From: Euleptes europaea
Taxonomy: Eukaryota > Chordata > Lepidosauria > Squamata > Sphaerodactylidae
Length of the DNA: 64,000 nt
Reading direction: 5' to 3'
Assembly: GCF_029931775.1 (NCBI RefSeq)
Contig: NC_079320.1
Span: forward strand, 43,007,521 to 43,071,520
This document shows, in pieces, positions 1 to 10,240 of this stretch (positions within the stretch are counted from its first letter, which is position 1; each line of letters begins with the position of its first letter). Below the pieces are notes generated by a model that made no database searches, was not told where the DNA came from, and saw nothing but the letters and a program-made list of their open reading frames with translations. Position numbers and translations under genes: made by a program.

Positions 1-539
1 AAAAAAGTTTGCAGAGGCAGGAAAGAAATGCTGTCAACCCTGAGGCAAGTCTAGTAACCCCAGGCAAACCGATGAGAATCTAATTGCATACTTGTGTTAA
101 CACACATGCCACATTATTTATGGGTTGCTGGTTTTACACCCTGATTTTAAACATGATAGAAAGAATCCCAAAAAAGCTAAGTACACCTAAAGTGTCCTTG
201 AAATCAATAGGACATAAGCACAGCTGAGTATCTGATTTCAGGGGGAAATGAAACCTTTCTCTGGTTTATAGCCATTTCACTTTGGAAGTATGTCCATACA
301 TAGTAACAGAACATAGTTCCAAGTTGCTCAAGTTAGGATAAGACCCAGTTAAAACATCCCCTCTAAAGTATGCTCCCACCAAAAACTGCAACTGCATAGT
401 TGGCACCCTATGAAACTGAGAATAAGTAAATTGAAGCTACCTTGTTTACAATTGGAAGAGAGACAGAGTATAAGTATTTTAAATAAATTAATTAAAATTT
501 CTTCCCATGTGAGTCTGCTGAACTGTATGAAAAGCAATA

Positions 540-1022
540 ATGCTAATGCTGTGTGCCTTGGGGAGCTGCAACACTGGCAAGGAAACCCTCCCTCCCTGCC
601 TCAGGGGCCAATACTGGTAGAAAGGAGGGACGTACTTTTAAACAAAATAAACTTCCTGTGTGATCCAGCAGACCAGTTTTGGGAGTGCACTCATGCTCAT
701 CTCAATTCAGGACAGGGCTTTCTTGGCTGTGGTGCCCTGCCTGTGGAACTCTCCCTGCTTTTATTTGTTTGGTTCCTAAAACTCAACATAGGCATCCGGT
801 TAAGCTGTTTTTGTTTTCCCAAGACTTCCGCCTCAGGTCTTTCTGTCATTACCATAGGTGGTTAATCCTGCTGCTGTTGTTTATTTCTCATTTGTTACGT
901 TAATCAAGATGGCCGTTAGGTTAATGATTTTATTATGGCTTTAGTTTACTATAATTTATCAATATTGTATGAGCTGCCTTTAGAACCTGGTTGAGAAGTA
1001 GCATAGAAATAATTTAAATACA
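540..1022 (+). mobile_element. L2-like LINE 3' end fragment (decayed)
   Basis: The stretch around 715-770 resembles the end of an L2-type reverse transcriptase reading frame (the part ending in a W-N-S-L-P-like motif). It is followed by a 3' tail ending in a conserved-looking GAGCTGCCTTTAGAA...ATAGAAATAATTTAAATA segment, as in other non-LTR retrotransposon tails. The reading frame is broken. It lies downstream of PRMT9 coding exon 5, inside the next intron. Family assignment is by resemblance to the better-preserved copy at 29335-30382. Confidence 0.5.
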
Positions 1023-1059
1023 CAGATTAGTCCACTGTTCATGCAATAGCCAGCCTTTA

Positions 1060-1308
<249 letters not shown>

Positions 1309-1382
1309 TTAAAAATGAACAGGGTTATAAAAAGAAAAATAAATTCCATTGAATGTTTTGAGCCATCCTATTAAATGGCAAT

Positions 1383-1490
1383 GTGTGTGTGTTAAGTGCC
1401 ATGAAGTCGTTCCCAACTTATGGCGACGCTACGAATGACCTCCAAAATGTCCTATTCTTAACAGTCTTGCTCATAGCTTGTCATTACACT
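1383..1490 (-). mobile_element. RTE-BovB LINE 3' tail fragment
   Basis: Reads on the minus strand as the typical BovB 3' end: a GTCGCCATAAGTTGGGAACGACTTCATGGCACTTAA-like tail followed by a short CA repeat (split here as TGTGTGTG on plus). It is about 110 bp, diverged, and sits in the PRMT9 intron. Confidence 0.75.
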
Positions 1491-1989
1491 TGAACCACTG
1501 TTCCAACATGAAAGCAGTACCATTTCTCCTAAGGGTCTTCACTGAATGTATTATTTATTTATTTATTTATATTTACCTAAAATACACATATTCTACAATC
1601 TCGGCTAAATTCTCACAAGACATTTTTTAATGACATGTGGCTGATTTTCATGATAATCTCTTAGAGGGGACATGAAGTAACCTGACAATAAGCGATACTG
1701 TATGTAAATACTGAAAGGAATACAAGGGAGAGTGTTTGCAAATTATTTAAATAGAAATGGCTATAATTATATGCAAATTGTTTAAATAGAAATAGCTGTA
1801 ATTATATGCACATTATTTAAATGGCTAATAGTAACTGTACTAATGAGAAAAAATGTACACTTTACAAAGTGTCCATTCTGATAGAAAACATGAAAAGGGC
1901 ATTTTTTAAAACAACTTGCTTTTCAGGCTGTGTAATTTTGGAAAAGACAATTAAATAACAAGAGATCACATTAAAATAGAAAAAGGTAC

Positions 1990-2157
1990 CTTTCAGGTAT
2001 GTGCTTTGGAATTTCTAAATCAAGAGACTTCATATGAAGAAGTCTGATTTCTCCATCCAAGCCATTTGCAGCTAGCACTTCACAAGCCAACTCATACATG
2101 GTCTTTGACAACTCACAGGCATAGACAGAAGATGCTCCAGCTGTTTTGGCAAACATG
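1990..2157 (-). CDS. PRMT9: PRMT9 coding exon 4 (SAM-binding domain)
   Basis: 168 nt, bounded by ...CCACCAG acceptor and AG|GTACCT donor on the minus strand. It encodes [19 protein letters not shown], then T-M-Y-E-L-A-C-E and ending K-H-I-P-E-R. In PRMT9 this is the Rossmann-fold part just after motif I; the glutamate in the Y-A-C-E-L stretch is expected to bind the ribose of S-adenosylmethionine. Codon phases join cleanly with the neighbouring exons (Ser codon split upstream, Arg codon split downstream). Confidence 0.96.
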
Positions 2158-2708
2158 CTGGTGGGGGAAAGAAGTTCAACAAAAATCAGAGTCTTAGTCA
2201 GGCAACGTTTTATTTTAGCAGTTTTAAATATGAATTTTACTCCCATATTAGTCTGAACTGCATTCTTAAATGCATAAACTGTTGCACAATGGAAATGCAG
2301 AAAAGTAAAACGTAGGTAGCAAGGCAATGAATAAGCAATTGCAGAAGCCTTGTAAAACGGCAATTATATGCAACTGTTATTTGGTTTATAACAGCATAAA
2401 CAATGACTGACAGATCGCGAACAGGATATGTGGCTTGTTTATTTCTTCAGCCCCATTCTTCTCCTTTTGTGCCCAATCTCATCTACTGTGGAGCACAAAC
2501 CCTGTAGACCACAGCAGCTGTGAGCAGCAAGATGACTGTCAAAACAAAGGTTTGTAAGAGCATCAAGCCCTCCCCATCTTGGTGGGATCTGCAGCTTTCC
2601 AGGGAAAGTCAAGGTGGAAGGAATCTGTCAATAAAGTCAGTAACAAAACAACTTTTAAAATATTGTTATTATTAATGTCTTAATTCCATTTGCAAATTTG
2701 CAACAAAC

Positions 2709-2945
2709 CTGAGAATTCCAGTTCCTGTTCCAATATCAAGAACACTTCTATACCCTGACTGAACTGCATTCTGGATTGCTTTCTGATACAGCAAATTTCT
2801 GTTGGCGTCATTAAGCATGATGAAGTGCCACCGTTCTACTACCCAGTTGGCAACACGATAAAAATTCTCCTTTGCATCAGGAAAGTCAGGGTTTAACTTC
2901 ACAGCTTTATGGAAATATGCGGCTGCTTCATCCCTAAAGCCCATT
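2709..2945 (-). CDS. PRMT9: PRMT9 coding exon 3 (TPR end and SAM motif I)
   Basis: 237 nt. The first part, [21 protein letters not shown], is the last tetratricopeptide-like repeat of PRMT9. The second part contains [11 protein letters not shown] followed by [12 protein letters not shown], which is the glycine-rich motif I of class I methyltransferases that contacts S-adenosylmethionine. Acceptor TTTCTAG and donor CAG|GTTTGT are present on the minus strand. The TPR-plus-methyltransferase arrangement separates PRMT9 from the other arginine methyltransferases. Confidence 0.97.
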
Positions 2946-3057
2946 CTAGAAAGAAAAAGACACTATTGATAAGAAGGATAAAATCAAAAGTTAAATTTTC
3001 ATGCTTAACGATGTGAGAGCCACTGTGTTAAAATGTAAATCAACAAGCGTAGCAAAC

Positions 3058-3206
3058 CTGAAGAGATGCTCTCCCATGCTGTTGCATATGACTTCATCAT
3101 TGGGAAACAATTCCAGGGCATGTTCATAGCAGTCAAATAAATCTTGAATTCGTGCAAGAGAATCCAGCTCTTTTGCCCATTTAAAAAGGGTAAACTGAAA
3201 AGTTTC
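3058..3206 (-). CDS. PRMT9: PRMT9 coding exon 2 (TPR repeats)
   Basis: 149 nt encoding [24 protein letters not shown] to C-N-S-M-G-E-H-L-F, a helix-rich TPR segment matching PRMT9. The acceptor is CTTTCCTTCAG and the donor is CAG|GTTTGC on the minus strand. The exon leaves in phase 2 and the Arg codon is completed in the next exon. Confidence 0.96.
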
Positions 3207-3383
3207 CTGAAGGAAAGCCATATAACGAGTAAATCATTAACAGAATAATAGGGCAGTAAATTCAGAGAACTGATTTATTAATGCAAATAAAAATATCTTG
3301 TCAGTAAATACATATGGATCACATGGGACAGTGTATGCGTTATTTTCAGGCTATGAGAAAGAAAAGGACTGACCACTCCTCAC

Positions 3384-3590
3384 CTTCACATCCTTTTTTA
3401 GCTCAGGAGCCAAATTTAGCACCAAGAGATAGTGTGCATATGCCGTTCCAAAATCCTGATTCTCCAGACAATGCTGAACACTTTGCAAAGATCTGGAGAC
3501 TAATTCACGTCGCCTAGCTTCTTGACCAGCTTTGTGCCTACGCCGAGATCGGCTGTTGGGCATTTTGTAAGGAAATAAACACAAGTTCTC
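3384..3590 (-). CDS. PRMT9: PRMT9 first coding exon; protein arginine methyltransferase 9
   Basis: The coding part is 3563-3384 (60 codons), beginning [10 protein letters not shown] and ending P-E-L-K-K-D-V-K at donor AAG|GTGAGG. PRMT9 is a type II arginine methyltransferase that makes symmetric dimethylarginine, with the splicing factor SF3B2 as its known substrate. The basic R-rich start followed by the [10 protein letters not shown] and [13 protein letters not shown] motifs matches the family N-terminus. The ATG at 3563-3561 is preceded by 27 nt of untranslated exon and a good acceptor (TTTTGGCAG ending at 3591), so a separate non-coding first exon is expected further upstream, probably in the CpG island at 5640-6230. 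The five exons in this window give about 279 residues of a protein about 845 residues long in human; the rest lies beyond position 1. Confidence 0.96.
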
Positions 3591-3700
3591 CTGCCAAAAC
3601 AAACAAACACATTTGTTCTAGGGTGAGAGCTAAAAATAAACAACGACATTAATTTAAAATTCAGGATACCCACTACAGAAATATACACGTTAGTTTTTGA

Positions 3701-3912
3701 GAGGCAGTGTTGTATAGTGGTTAAGAGTGGCAGGCTCTAATCTGGAGAACTGGGTTCGATTCCCCACATCTCCACATGAAGCCTGCTGGGTGACCTTGGG
3801 ACAGTCACAGTCCTCTCAGAACTCTCTCAGTCCATGCAGAGGCAGGCAATGGCAAACCACCTCCAAATGTCTCTTGCTTTGAAAACTCTATGGGGTCACC
3901 CTATGGCACTTT
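3701..3912 (+). mobile_element. tRNA-derived SINE with BovB-type tail (Sauria-like)
   Basis: The head carries an A box like GTATAGTGGTTAAGAG and a B box GGTTCGATTCC, the internal RNA polymerase III promoter of tRNA-derived SINEs. The 3' part (GGCAATGGCAAACCACCTCC ... GGGGTCACCCTATGGCAC) is the BovB-like tail that lets the LINE machinery copy it. It lies between PRMT9 coding exon 1 and the promoter. Confidence 0.75.
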
Positions 3913-4760
3913 CCACCACCAGTTTTTGAAAAATACACACACATAATTAACATTTCTTGTAAACCCACCAATTCTTTTTCATACTAAACCCTCAGCAAAG
4001 CACCTAGGAAAGAAATAGAATCTAAGTATGTAGCAATTTAGATGTTGGCTGCATGTTGGTTCTACATTATAGATTGGGGATGGGAGTCACAGGCTGTACT
4101 CTAGAAGTGTTGTTCACAAAGGGCTCTTCTGTGCCATATAGTTACTGTTTGTATGAATCCTAATTTAGTACTAGAAGCCAAACAGAAGTCAGACTCTTGC
4201 TTCTTATGACAGACAAAAGATGGTGCATTTGCGATAGAAGATTGCCGAAAGGCAATCACAATGTAGTCATTACAATATATTAGAAGAATTTCACTTGTTA
4301 TTGAAAATTACCATAGGGAGTGGCAAAATAATAAGGTAATAATAACATCTAATAACATTAGGAAATTTATGGTAACACAGTAATTGGAGGAAGACAGTAT
4401 AAATGGGATAAGAGTTTCCTTTCACAATTCTGGACACTAAAAGAGATGTGAACGATGCTGGAACATTTACACTTATACCTATTTAATGTGGAGGGGAGCG
4501 AACACAGGTCATCACCAGAATGAAACTGATATAGGAAGCATAAAAGAGAGGTTGCAATCATCACATACTATCCAACAAAATGCTATAGATGTATTCATTT
4601 TTTTGGTCTCTTGTAACTCTGAGAACACTTACCGGTACTTAGAATTAAGTCCATTCCAGTGGGACTTACATCCAAGTGGAACTGGGCCACATCATTGTAA
4701 TCACTGCCATAGGGTTAGACAACACAGCTGGTCAAGGATGTTTACAACGCCAGTTACAAA

Positions 4761-4969
4761 TAGGGTTGCAAGGTCTCTCTTTGCCACCGGTGGGAGGTTT
4801 TTGGGGCAGAGCCTGAGGAGGGCAGGGTTTGGGGAGAGGAGGGACTTCAATGTTATAGAGACCAATTGCCCAAGTGGCCATTTTCTCCAGGTGAACTGAT
4901 CTCTATCGGCTGGAGATCAGGTGTAACAGCAGGAGATCTCCATCTACTACCTGGAGGTTGGCAACCCTA
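4761..4969. mobile_element. Non-autonomous hAT-like element, TAGGGTTGCCA termini
   Basis: Inverted ends TAGGGTTGCAAGG and TTGGCAACCCTA enclose 209 bp. It is flanked by GTTACAAA (4753-4760) and GCTACAAA (4970-4977), 7 of 8 bases alike, as expected for the 8-bp target duplication of hAT transposons. No coding capacity. Related copies are at 7782-7985, 8325-8538 and a fragment at 63079-63126. Confidence 0.75.
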
Positions 4970-5274
4970 GCTACAAAGCAGGTATTTTTTTTCTACAAAC
5001 CACACAATGAGTATAGCTGGATGCCAAATGTTTGCACATTTCATTTATCGCACTACATCCCACTTCCAAAATGTTCAGTGTTCAGGGCGCAGGAGAGGCA
5101 GAGAGCATGCCAATCAGTTATGTACACTTGGCATTAATGAGAGCAAACGCAGTCTCGGGGCCACCGGGAAAAATCCCACGAAGCACGCAGGCAAGCAAGG
5201 AGGCCGCCGCAGGGTGGGATGCCAGCAGGCGAGGATGCTACTGGGCAGAAGCAGGTGGGCACAGCGCCTACAGG

Positions 5275-5628
5275 AACACATGAAGCTGCTTTATACTGAA
5301 TCAGACCCTTGGCCCATCCAAGTCAGTATTGTCTACTCAGACCGGCAGCTGCTCTCCAGAGTCTCAGGAAGAGGTCTTTCACATCACCTACTTGCCTAGT
5401 CCCTTTAAATGGAGGTGCTGGGGATTGAACCTGGGGCCTTCTGCATGCCAGGCAGATGCTCTGCCACTGAGCTACAGCCCCTCCCCACAGCTCTCCAGGG
5501 CCTCAGGCAGAGGTCCTTCACATCACCTACTTGCCTAGTCCCTTTAAATGGAGGTGCTGGGGATTGAACTTGGGACCTTCTGCGTGCCAAGCAGATGCTC
5601 TGCCACTGAGCCACAGTTCTGGGGTCAT
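5275..5628 (-). mobile_element. tRNA-derived SINE with duplicated head
   Basis: Read on the minus strand, each unit begins GGGGCTGTAGCTCAGTGG and carries a B box like GGTTCAATCCC; the tail ends at GCAGCTTCATGTGTTCC near 5275. The head is present twice with a period of 139 bp (5352 and 5491). It abuts the PRMT9 CpG island. See also the four-unit copy at 32992-33628. Confidence 0.75.
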
Positions 5629-5963
5629 GAGAGTCTAGTCTCATCACTCCCAGCTTGGATCACTGACGGGGCCGACCGGGCAGGGAAACAGCCCCGGCCT
5701 TGCACGACTGGCCCCTGCCCTCCACGAGATGCGGCACGTGTGTGGAAACCAGGACGCGCAGGCCCAGGTGGGAAACTGCTGCTGGCGGGGACAGGCGGAG
5801 CGTGCAGGACGCAGAGGGAAGCAAGCCAACCACCACCACCACCACCACCACCACAAACAAGCGCACGTCCGCCAGCCCGGTTCGTCACCTCGGCGATGTT
5901 TCCGAGCGGGGTCAGCAGCCACGGGCGCAGGGAAGAACTGGCGCTCTCGAGCCGCGACTGGAC

Positions 5964-5974
5964 GCCGCCATTTT
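5964..5974 (+). promoter_or_regulatory. YY1-type site
   Basis: GCCGCCATTTT, the reverse complement of the AAAATGGCGGC site that YY1 binds, often just downstream of TATA-less start sites. On the PRMT9 strand it reads AAAATGGCGGC. Confidence 0.6.
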
Positions 5975-6083
5975 AGAAAAGGGCGACGCGAAGGCGAAGC
6001 ATCGCGAGAGACGGGAACGGGCCGGCGGCTGGCGGCGTGAACAGCGTTCGCTCCAAAGCAAAAAGGCTCCCAAAGCTGTCTGG

Positions 6084-6091
6084 TGACGTCA
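6084..6091. promoter_or_regulatory. Perfect CRE palindrome
   Basis: TGACGTCA, the full palindromic cAMP response element, inside the PRMT9 CpG island. It would be expected to bind CREB/ATF factors. Confidence 0.6.
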
Positions 6092-6176
6092 GTGCTTCGG
6101 CTGGCACCGGAGCCAACGTCGCCTCACCTCCTCGCCCAGCTTACGTGCGCGCAAACGACACGCGCAGAGGACGATT

Positions 6177-6188
6177 TGCGCATGCGCA
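6177..6188. promoter_or_regulatory. Perfect NRF1 palindrome
   Basis: TGCGCATGCGCA, the consensus palindrome of nuclear respiratory factor 1, typical of CpG-island promoters of widely expressed genes. Confidence 0.65.
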
Positions 6189-6232
6189 GAAAGGAGGCGA
6201 AGCCGCCGCTGCCTTACTTTATGAGAACCTCT

Positions 6233-6447
6233 ACTGTGTGTGTTGAGTCCCGTCAAGTCGCTTCCGACTCATGGCGACCCTATGAATGAAAGCCCTCCAA
6301 AATGTCCTATCTTTGACAGCCTTGCTCAGCTCTTGCAAATTGAGGGCTGTGGCTTCCTTTATTGAGTCCATCCATCTCTTGTTGGGTCTTCCTCTTTTCC
6401 TGCTGCCCTCCACTTTTCCTAGCATGACGGTCTTTTCTAGGGACCCT
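6233..6447 (-). mobile_element. RTE-BovB LINE 3' end fragment
   Basis: On the minus strand it encodes the familiar BovB C-terminal stretch with K-R-G-R-P-N-K-R-W-M-D-S-I-K-E-A-T and ends in the GTCGGAAGCGACTTGACGGG tail. It is truncated at 6447, and a plus-strand BovB copy inserted right next to it. It directly abuts the PRMT9 CpG island. Confidence 0.85.
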
Positions 6448-6457
6448 ACTAGGTCGT

Positions 6458-7322
6458 ATCTCTTCAATCTCTTCAAGCTATATGCAGAACATATAATTAG
6501 GAAAACTGGATTAGATTTAGATGAAGGTGGAGTGAAAATTGGAGGAACAATAACAATTTGAGATATGCTGATGACACTACATTATTGGCAGAAAATAGTG
6601 AAGGTTTGAAACGACTACTGCTGAAAGTTAAAAGAGAAAGTGCCAAAGCAGGACTACAGCTGAACATCAAGAAAACAAAAGTGATGACTACAGGAGAATT
6701 TCACAACTTTAAGGTTGACAGTGAGGAAATTGAAATTGTTCAAGACTTTCTATTCCTTGGCTCCACCATCAACCAAAAGGGAGACTGCAGCCAAGAAATC
6801 AGAAGGACATTGAGACTGGGAAGGGCACCCATGAAGGAGCTAGAAAAGATTTTGAAGTGTAAGGATGTGTCACTGGCCACCAAGACAAGATTAATTCATG
6901 CCATCGTATTCCCTATTACTATGTATGGGTGTGAAAGCTGGACAGTGTAGAAAGCTGATAGGAAGAAAATAGATTCCTTTGAAATGTGGACTGCCCAAAA
7001 AACAAATCAGTGGGTTATAGATCAAATCAAGCCTGAACTGACCCTAGAAGCTAAAATGACTAAACTGAGGCTGTCGTATTTTAGTCATGTCATGAGACGA
7101 CAAGAGTCACTGGAAAAGACAGTCATGCTAGGAAAAGTTGAGGGCAGCAGGAAAAGAGGAAGACCCAACAAGAGATGGATTGACTCAATAAAGGAAGCCA
7201 CAGCCTTCAATTTGCAAGATCTGAACAAGGCTGTCAAAGACAGGACATTTTGGAGGACTTTCATTCATAGGGTCGCCATGAGTCGGAAGCGACTTGACGG
7301 CACTTAACATAGACACACACTC
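6458..7322 (+). mobile_element. RTE-BovB LINE, 5'-truncated, with target duplication
   Basis: 865 bp covering the end of the reverse transcriptase (Y-A-D-D-T-T near 6561) to the 3' tail GGTCGCCATGAGTCGGAAGC...GGCACTTAACAT. The frame is interrupted once near 6948 (stop after Y-G-C-E-S-W-T-V) and again nearby, so it is a dead copy. The 10-bp repeat ACTAGGTCGT at 6448-6457 and 7323-7332 is a clean target-site duplication, which shows it as an independent insertion next to the older minus-strand fragment. Confidence 0.9.
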
Positions 7323-7781
7323 ACTAGGTCGTTTGAATTTCTTTTGGGTGCTACACACAGAAGTGTCGCTGTTTATAGCCATGGATTTGCTAGAGACCGT
7401 ATGCGATTATTTATTTTTTAAAGACACCGGAGTGGTAAATGCAGGATGGGAGTTATTTCCACACAGACTACTTGCAAAATCCCTGTCAATCAATCGACAT
7501 TCCCCTACTGAGTTGAAGGACAGAGGTCCCAGCGCTCCTGATTGTCTCATTCTGTACCATGGCACAGGCTCTAGACATCTTCAGCATAAGTAATTGTTGA
7601 CCAGAAAATAAGTAAGAGTACATCATCATAATGTTCAGGTATTCATATCCAATTCTCTCTCTCCCCCTCCTCAAATAAGCAAAGTTTAGGGACTGGAACT
7701 GGAAATTTTCTGCAGGAAAACGAGTGCAATAGTTACTGTTCCCTGGCACTGTCCTCCATTTTTAAATTGCAGCTCCTGAAG

Positions 7782-7985
7782 TAGGGTTGCCAACCTCCAG
7801 GTACTAGCTGGAGATCTCCTGCTATTACAACTGATCTCCAGCTGATATAAATCAGTTCACCTGGAGAAAATGGCAGCTTTGGCAATTGGACTCTATGGCA
7901 TTGAAGTCCCTTCCCAAACCCCGCCCTCCTTAGGCTCTGCCCCAAAAACCTCCTGATGGTGGCAAAGAGGGACCTGGCAACCCTA
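7782..7985. mobile_element. Non-autonomous hAT-like element, TAGGGTTGCCA termini
   Basis: Ends TAGGGTTGCCAACC and CCTGGCAACCCTA; flanks TCCTGAAG and ACCTGTAG share 6 of 8 bases. Inverted relative to the copy at 4761-4969: the shared interior includes CCAGGTACTAGCTGGAGATC and the TGGAGAAAATGG segment. Confidence 0.7.
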
Positions 7986-8179
7986 ACCTGTAGCTATATT
8001 CTGTTTAAAAAGATTGCCAGGAAAACATGAGAGTTTAGGTAGCTTTTAGCTGGATGAAATGAAAAAAGCTTTGAAATAAAGCTTGCTTCTAAACCCAATC
8101 AGAGGTGCTCATTTAAGCCTGCTGTGGCCAGGGTCCCCAATGTTTAAGAGAGCACCTTTTAAAATATATTCAGATCATG

Positions 8180-8318
8180 CGAGGGAGGGCACCTTGGCCA
8201 TCTTCTGGGCATGGAGTATGGGTCACTGGGGGTGTGTGGGGTAGTTTGGAATTTCCTGCATTGTGCAGGGGGTTGGACTAGATGACCCTGCTGGTCCCTT
8301 CCAACTCTATGATTCCAC
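8180..8318 (+). mobile_element. CR1-like LINE 3' end
   Basis: Contains GGGGTTGGACTAGATGACCC followed by GGTCCCTTCCAACTCTATGATTCC, the hallmark end of amniote CR1 LINEs. It is truncated in the 5' direction. Confidence 0.7.
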
Positions 8319-8324
8319 CTGGAG

Positions 8325-8538
8325 ATTTGAGGGTGGAACCTCAGAGGGTGGAATTTAGGGAGGGGAGGGGGGGACTTCAGTAGGGTATAATGCCATACAG
8401 TCCACCTTCCAAACCAGCCATTTTCTCCATAAAAGATGGAATAAATGTTATAAATAAATAAATAAGCCATCCATGTAGTCTGGAAATCGCTGGTAGTTCC
8501 AGGGGATCTCCAGCCCCCATCTGGAAGCTGGCAACCCT
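8325..8538. mobile_element. Decayed hAT-like element, TAGGGTTGCCA family
   Basis: The right end reads AGCTGGCAACCCTA at 8525-8538. The interior matches 4761-4969 (TCCACCTTCCAAACCAGCCATTTTCTCC), with about 35 extra AT-rich bases (8426-8462). The left end is degraded. Confidence 0.6.
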
Positions 8539-8749
8539 ACTCATTGAGAAATTTGAGGCTACTGTAAAAATTAGTTTCACCCACCAAGACAACTTTCTCT
8601 CTTACACAGGGTTTCTTTTTGGGAGGGAACTTTCCCAAGTTCTGAGGGGGAACTGGCGGAAATAAGTTGGTAGTTACATCAGTGCCGGCACCTTTTATGT
8701 TTATCCATAAGCACTACTCTTAAAGACCTGCTGTGCAATCCTGTGCTGT

Positions 8750-9135
8750 GCAATCCTGAAGGGGGGGCAAGCTCCATAGGAGCCGGCATGACGTGCCCAT
8801 TTAACCTGGGATAATGTGCATTTACGCCATGCCTGGGAGCTGCGCCATCCTCTGCAGCCAGCGCAAAATTCTGGAAGAGGCAGCAGGCACCAGCATGGGG
8901 GGTGGGGGCGGTTGTTCAGCTTCCAAACCCCTTCTGCCCCGGGAACGCCCTCTCGAGTGGCTGCACCACTTTTTTTGGTGGCGCAGCCTTGCTTTTTGCA
9001 GTGGGGCATTTCCCCCCTTTTTATATTAAAAAAAATTGTTTGTTTTCTCCACAATGGGTGGGAAGCCTCTGAAGAGGCGGTGCAGCTATGCTGCTCCTGG
9101 CCGTTGTGGATTTAAACCCCCACCCCAGAATGGGT
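8750..9135. mobile_element. GC-rich non-autonomous element, GCAATCCTGAAGGGGG family
   Basis: Begins GCAATCCTGAAGGGGGGG. Shares with the copies at 19686, 42623, 44194 and 50031 the phrases CGCCATGCCTGGG, GCACCAGCATG and GGGAATGCCC-like words and a TTTTTTGGTGGCGCAGCC segment. Inverted ends in the best copies (GCAATCCTAAAGGGGG and CCCCCTTCAGGATTGC at 44194-44952) suggest a DNA transposon. No gene. Confidence 0.5.
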
Positions 9136-9153
9136 TGTAAGCCACATTTATTG

Positions 9154-9279
9154 CAGTATGAGCATTTGTGAGTCACAGCTCCCTTTGCCTTCACATATCT
9201 GAAGAAGGAAGCTATGACTCAGGAAAGCTCATACTGAAATAAATGTTAAAGGTGCCACTGGACTTTTGTTCTCTCTTAC
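9154..9279 (+). mobile_element. Interspersed repeat end with inverted hammerhead-like hairpin
   Basis: CAGTATGAGC (9154) is followed by an inverted version ending GAAAGCTCATACTG (9235), and then by AATAAATGTTAAAGGTGCCACTGGACTTTTG. Same family as 10927-11371. The core CTGAAGA (9199-9205), a short stem and GAAA (9223-9226) recall a hammerhead ribozyme, a motif known from Penelope-like retroelements. Family not settled. Confidence 0.5.
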
Positions 9280-9689
9280 AAATTTAAGATTATGAAACCA
9301 CCTTCCACTAGAAAACTAACCTTGTCTTGATGTTCAATGTGGTTTTAAAGCAATCCTTGAAACTTTCTCATTGAGATTGATTTTCCACTGCTGAATATGT
9401 CAGATCGCAATTACGGCTTGCCACTGCTGTCTGACATCGTTATTGAGTTGTCTTTACTATTTATGTGTTCTATTTTGTGATTGTTATTCTACTAATAATA
9501 ACAGCTTTCCCTGTTTGGGGAATGTTTGATTGTATAGCAGGTTAAAGTTTTTCTGAGATGTTTTTATCTATTTGAAAAACATGTCTGTGTCTCCTTTCCC
9601 ACCCAAACAGGATCACTAAAGCGGTGATATTATTTTACTGACGTCAACGTGTCAGAGTATAAAGACCAGAGGAATCTTTGTTGAAGGAT

Positions 9690-10038
9690 AAACACAAAAG
9701 TAATCTTGTGGCACCTCAAAGACTTTGTTTGCACGATCTTTTATGGACTAGAGCCTGTTTAATCAGATGGGTGAAATGCGCACTCAATTGGCAGCTATAA
9801 ATATATGGAGCCGGGGGGGGGGGGGATGGTAAACAGTGAGGTCAAAAGGCCATGGAATGCAAGCAGCATGATATGCAACATGAAATACCAGAGGCATTTC
9901 TTCTTTTATTTTATGACCTTTATATCCCACTATTTAGTTTTTTCTCCGTTCTCCACCCCCGTATCTGCCAACTGAGGACACACCAGAAATGCGCTGTAGC
10001 CTATGAAAGCTTATACCACAATAAATCCTATTGGTGCC
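9690..10038. mobile_element. Two decayed ends of the same hairpin-tailed repeat
   Basis: 9693-9780 reads on the minus strand as CATCTGATTAAACAGGCTCT ... AGTCTTTGAGGTGCCACAAG; 9965-10038 reads on plus as GAAATGCGCTGTAGCCTATG AAAGCTTATACC-ACAATAAATCC and then GGTGCCCCTAG. Both are diverged copies of the tail seen at 9154-9279. A short G run lies at 9812-9823. Confidence 0.4.
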
Positions 10039-10044
10039 CCTAGA

Positions 10045-10240
10045 GAGCCAGCATGGTGTAGTGGTTAAGAGCTGTGGTTTGGAGCAGTGGACTCTAATCT
10101 GGAGAACTGGATTTGTTTCCCCACTCCTCCAAATGAAGCCAGCTGGGAGACCTTGGGATAGTCACAGCTCTCTCGGCCCCGCCTACCTCACAGGGTGTCT
10201 GTTGTGGGGAGGGGAAGGTGATTGTAAACCAGTGTGATTC
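10045..10240 (+). mobile_element. tRNA-derived SINE
   Basis: A box GGTGTAGTGGTTAAGAG, degraded B box (GGATTTGTTTCCCC), then GAAGCCAGCTGGGAGACCTT and a tail GGTGATTGTAAACCAGTGTG. The tail ends directly at the CA/GT tract of the next SINE. Confidence 0.7.

Larger units (their letters stand above)
5640..6230 (-). promoter_or_regulatory. PRMT9: PRMT9 CpG-island promoter and probable non-coding first exon
   Basis: This is a GC- and CpG-rich block in otherwise AT-rich DNA, upstream of the first PRMT9 coding exon, and contains a TATA-less set of housekeeping-type motifs: a YY1-type site, a perfect CRE and a perfect NRF1 palindrome. Since the exon at 3590 begins with a splice acceptor, the transcription start and an untranslated exon are expected here. 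Several possible donors on the minus strand exist (for example GAG|GTGAGG near 6127), and I cannot choose among them. A CAC repeat lies at 5830-5853. Long reading frames in this block are by-products of CpG richness. Confidence 0.75.

Noticed and set aside
410-865. 151-aa frame as a gene
   Set aside because: No homology or splice context; overlaps an L2-like LINE tail.
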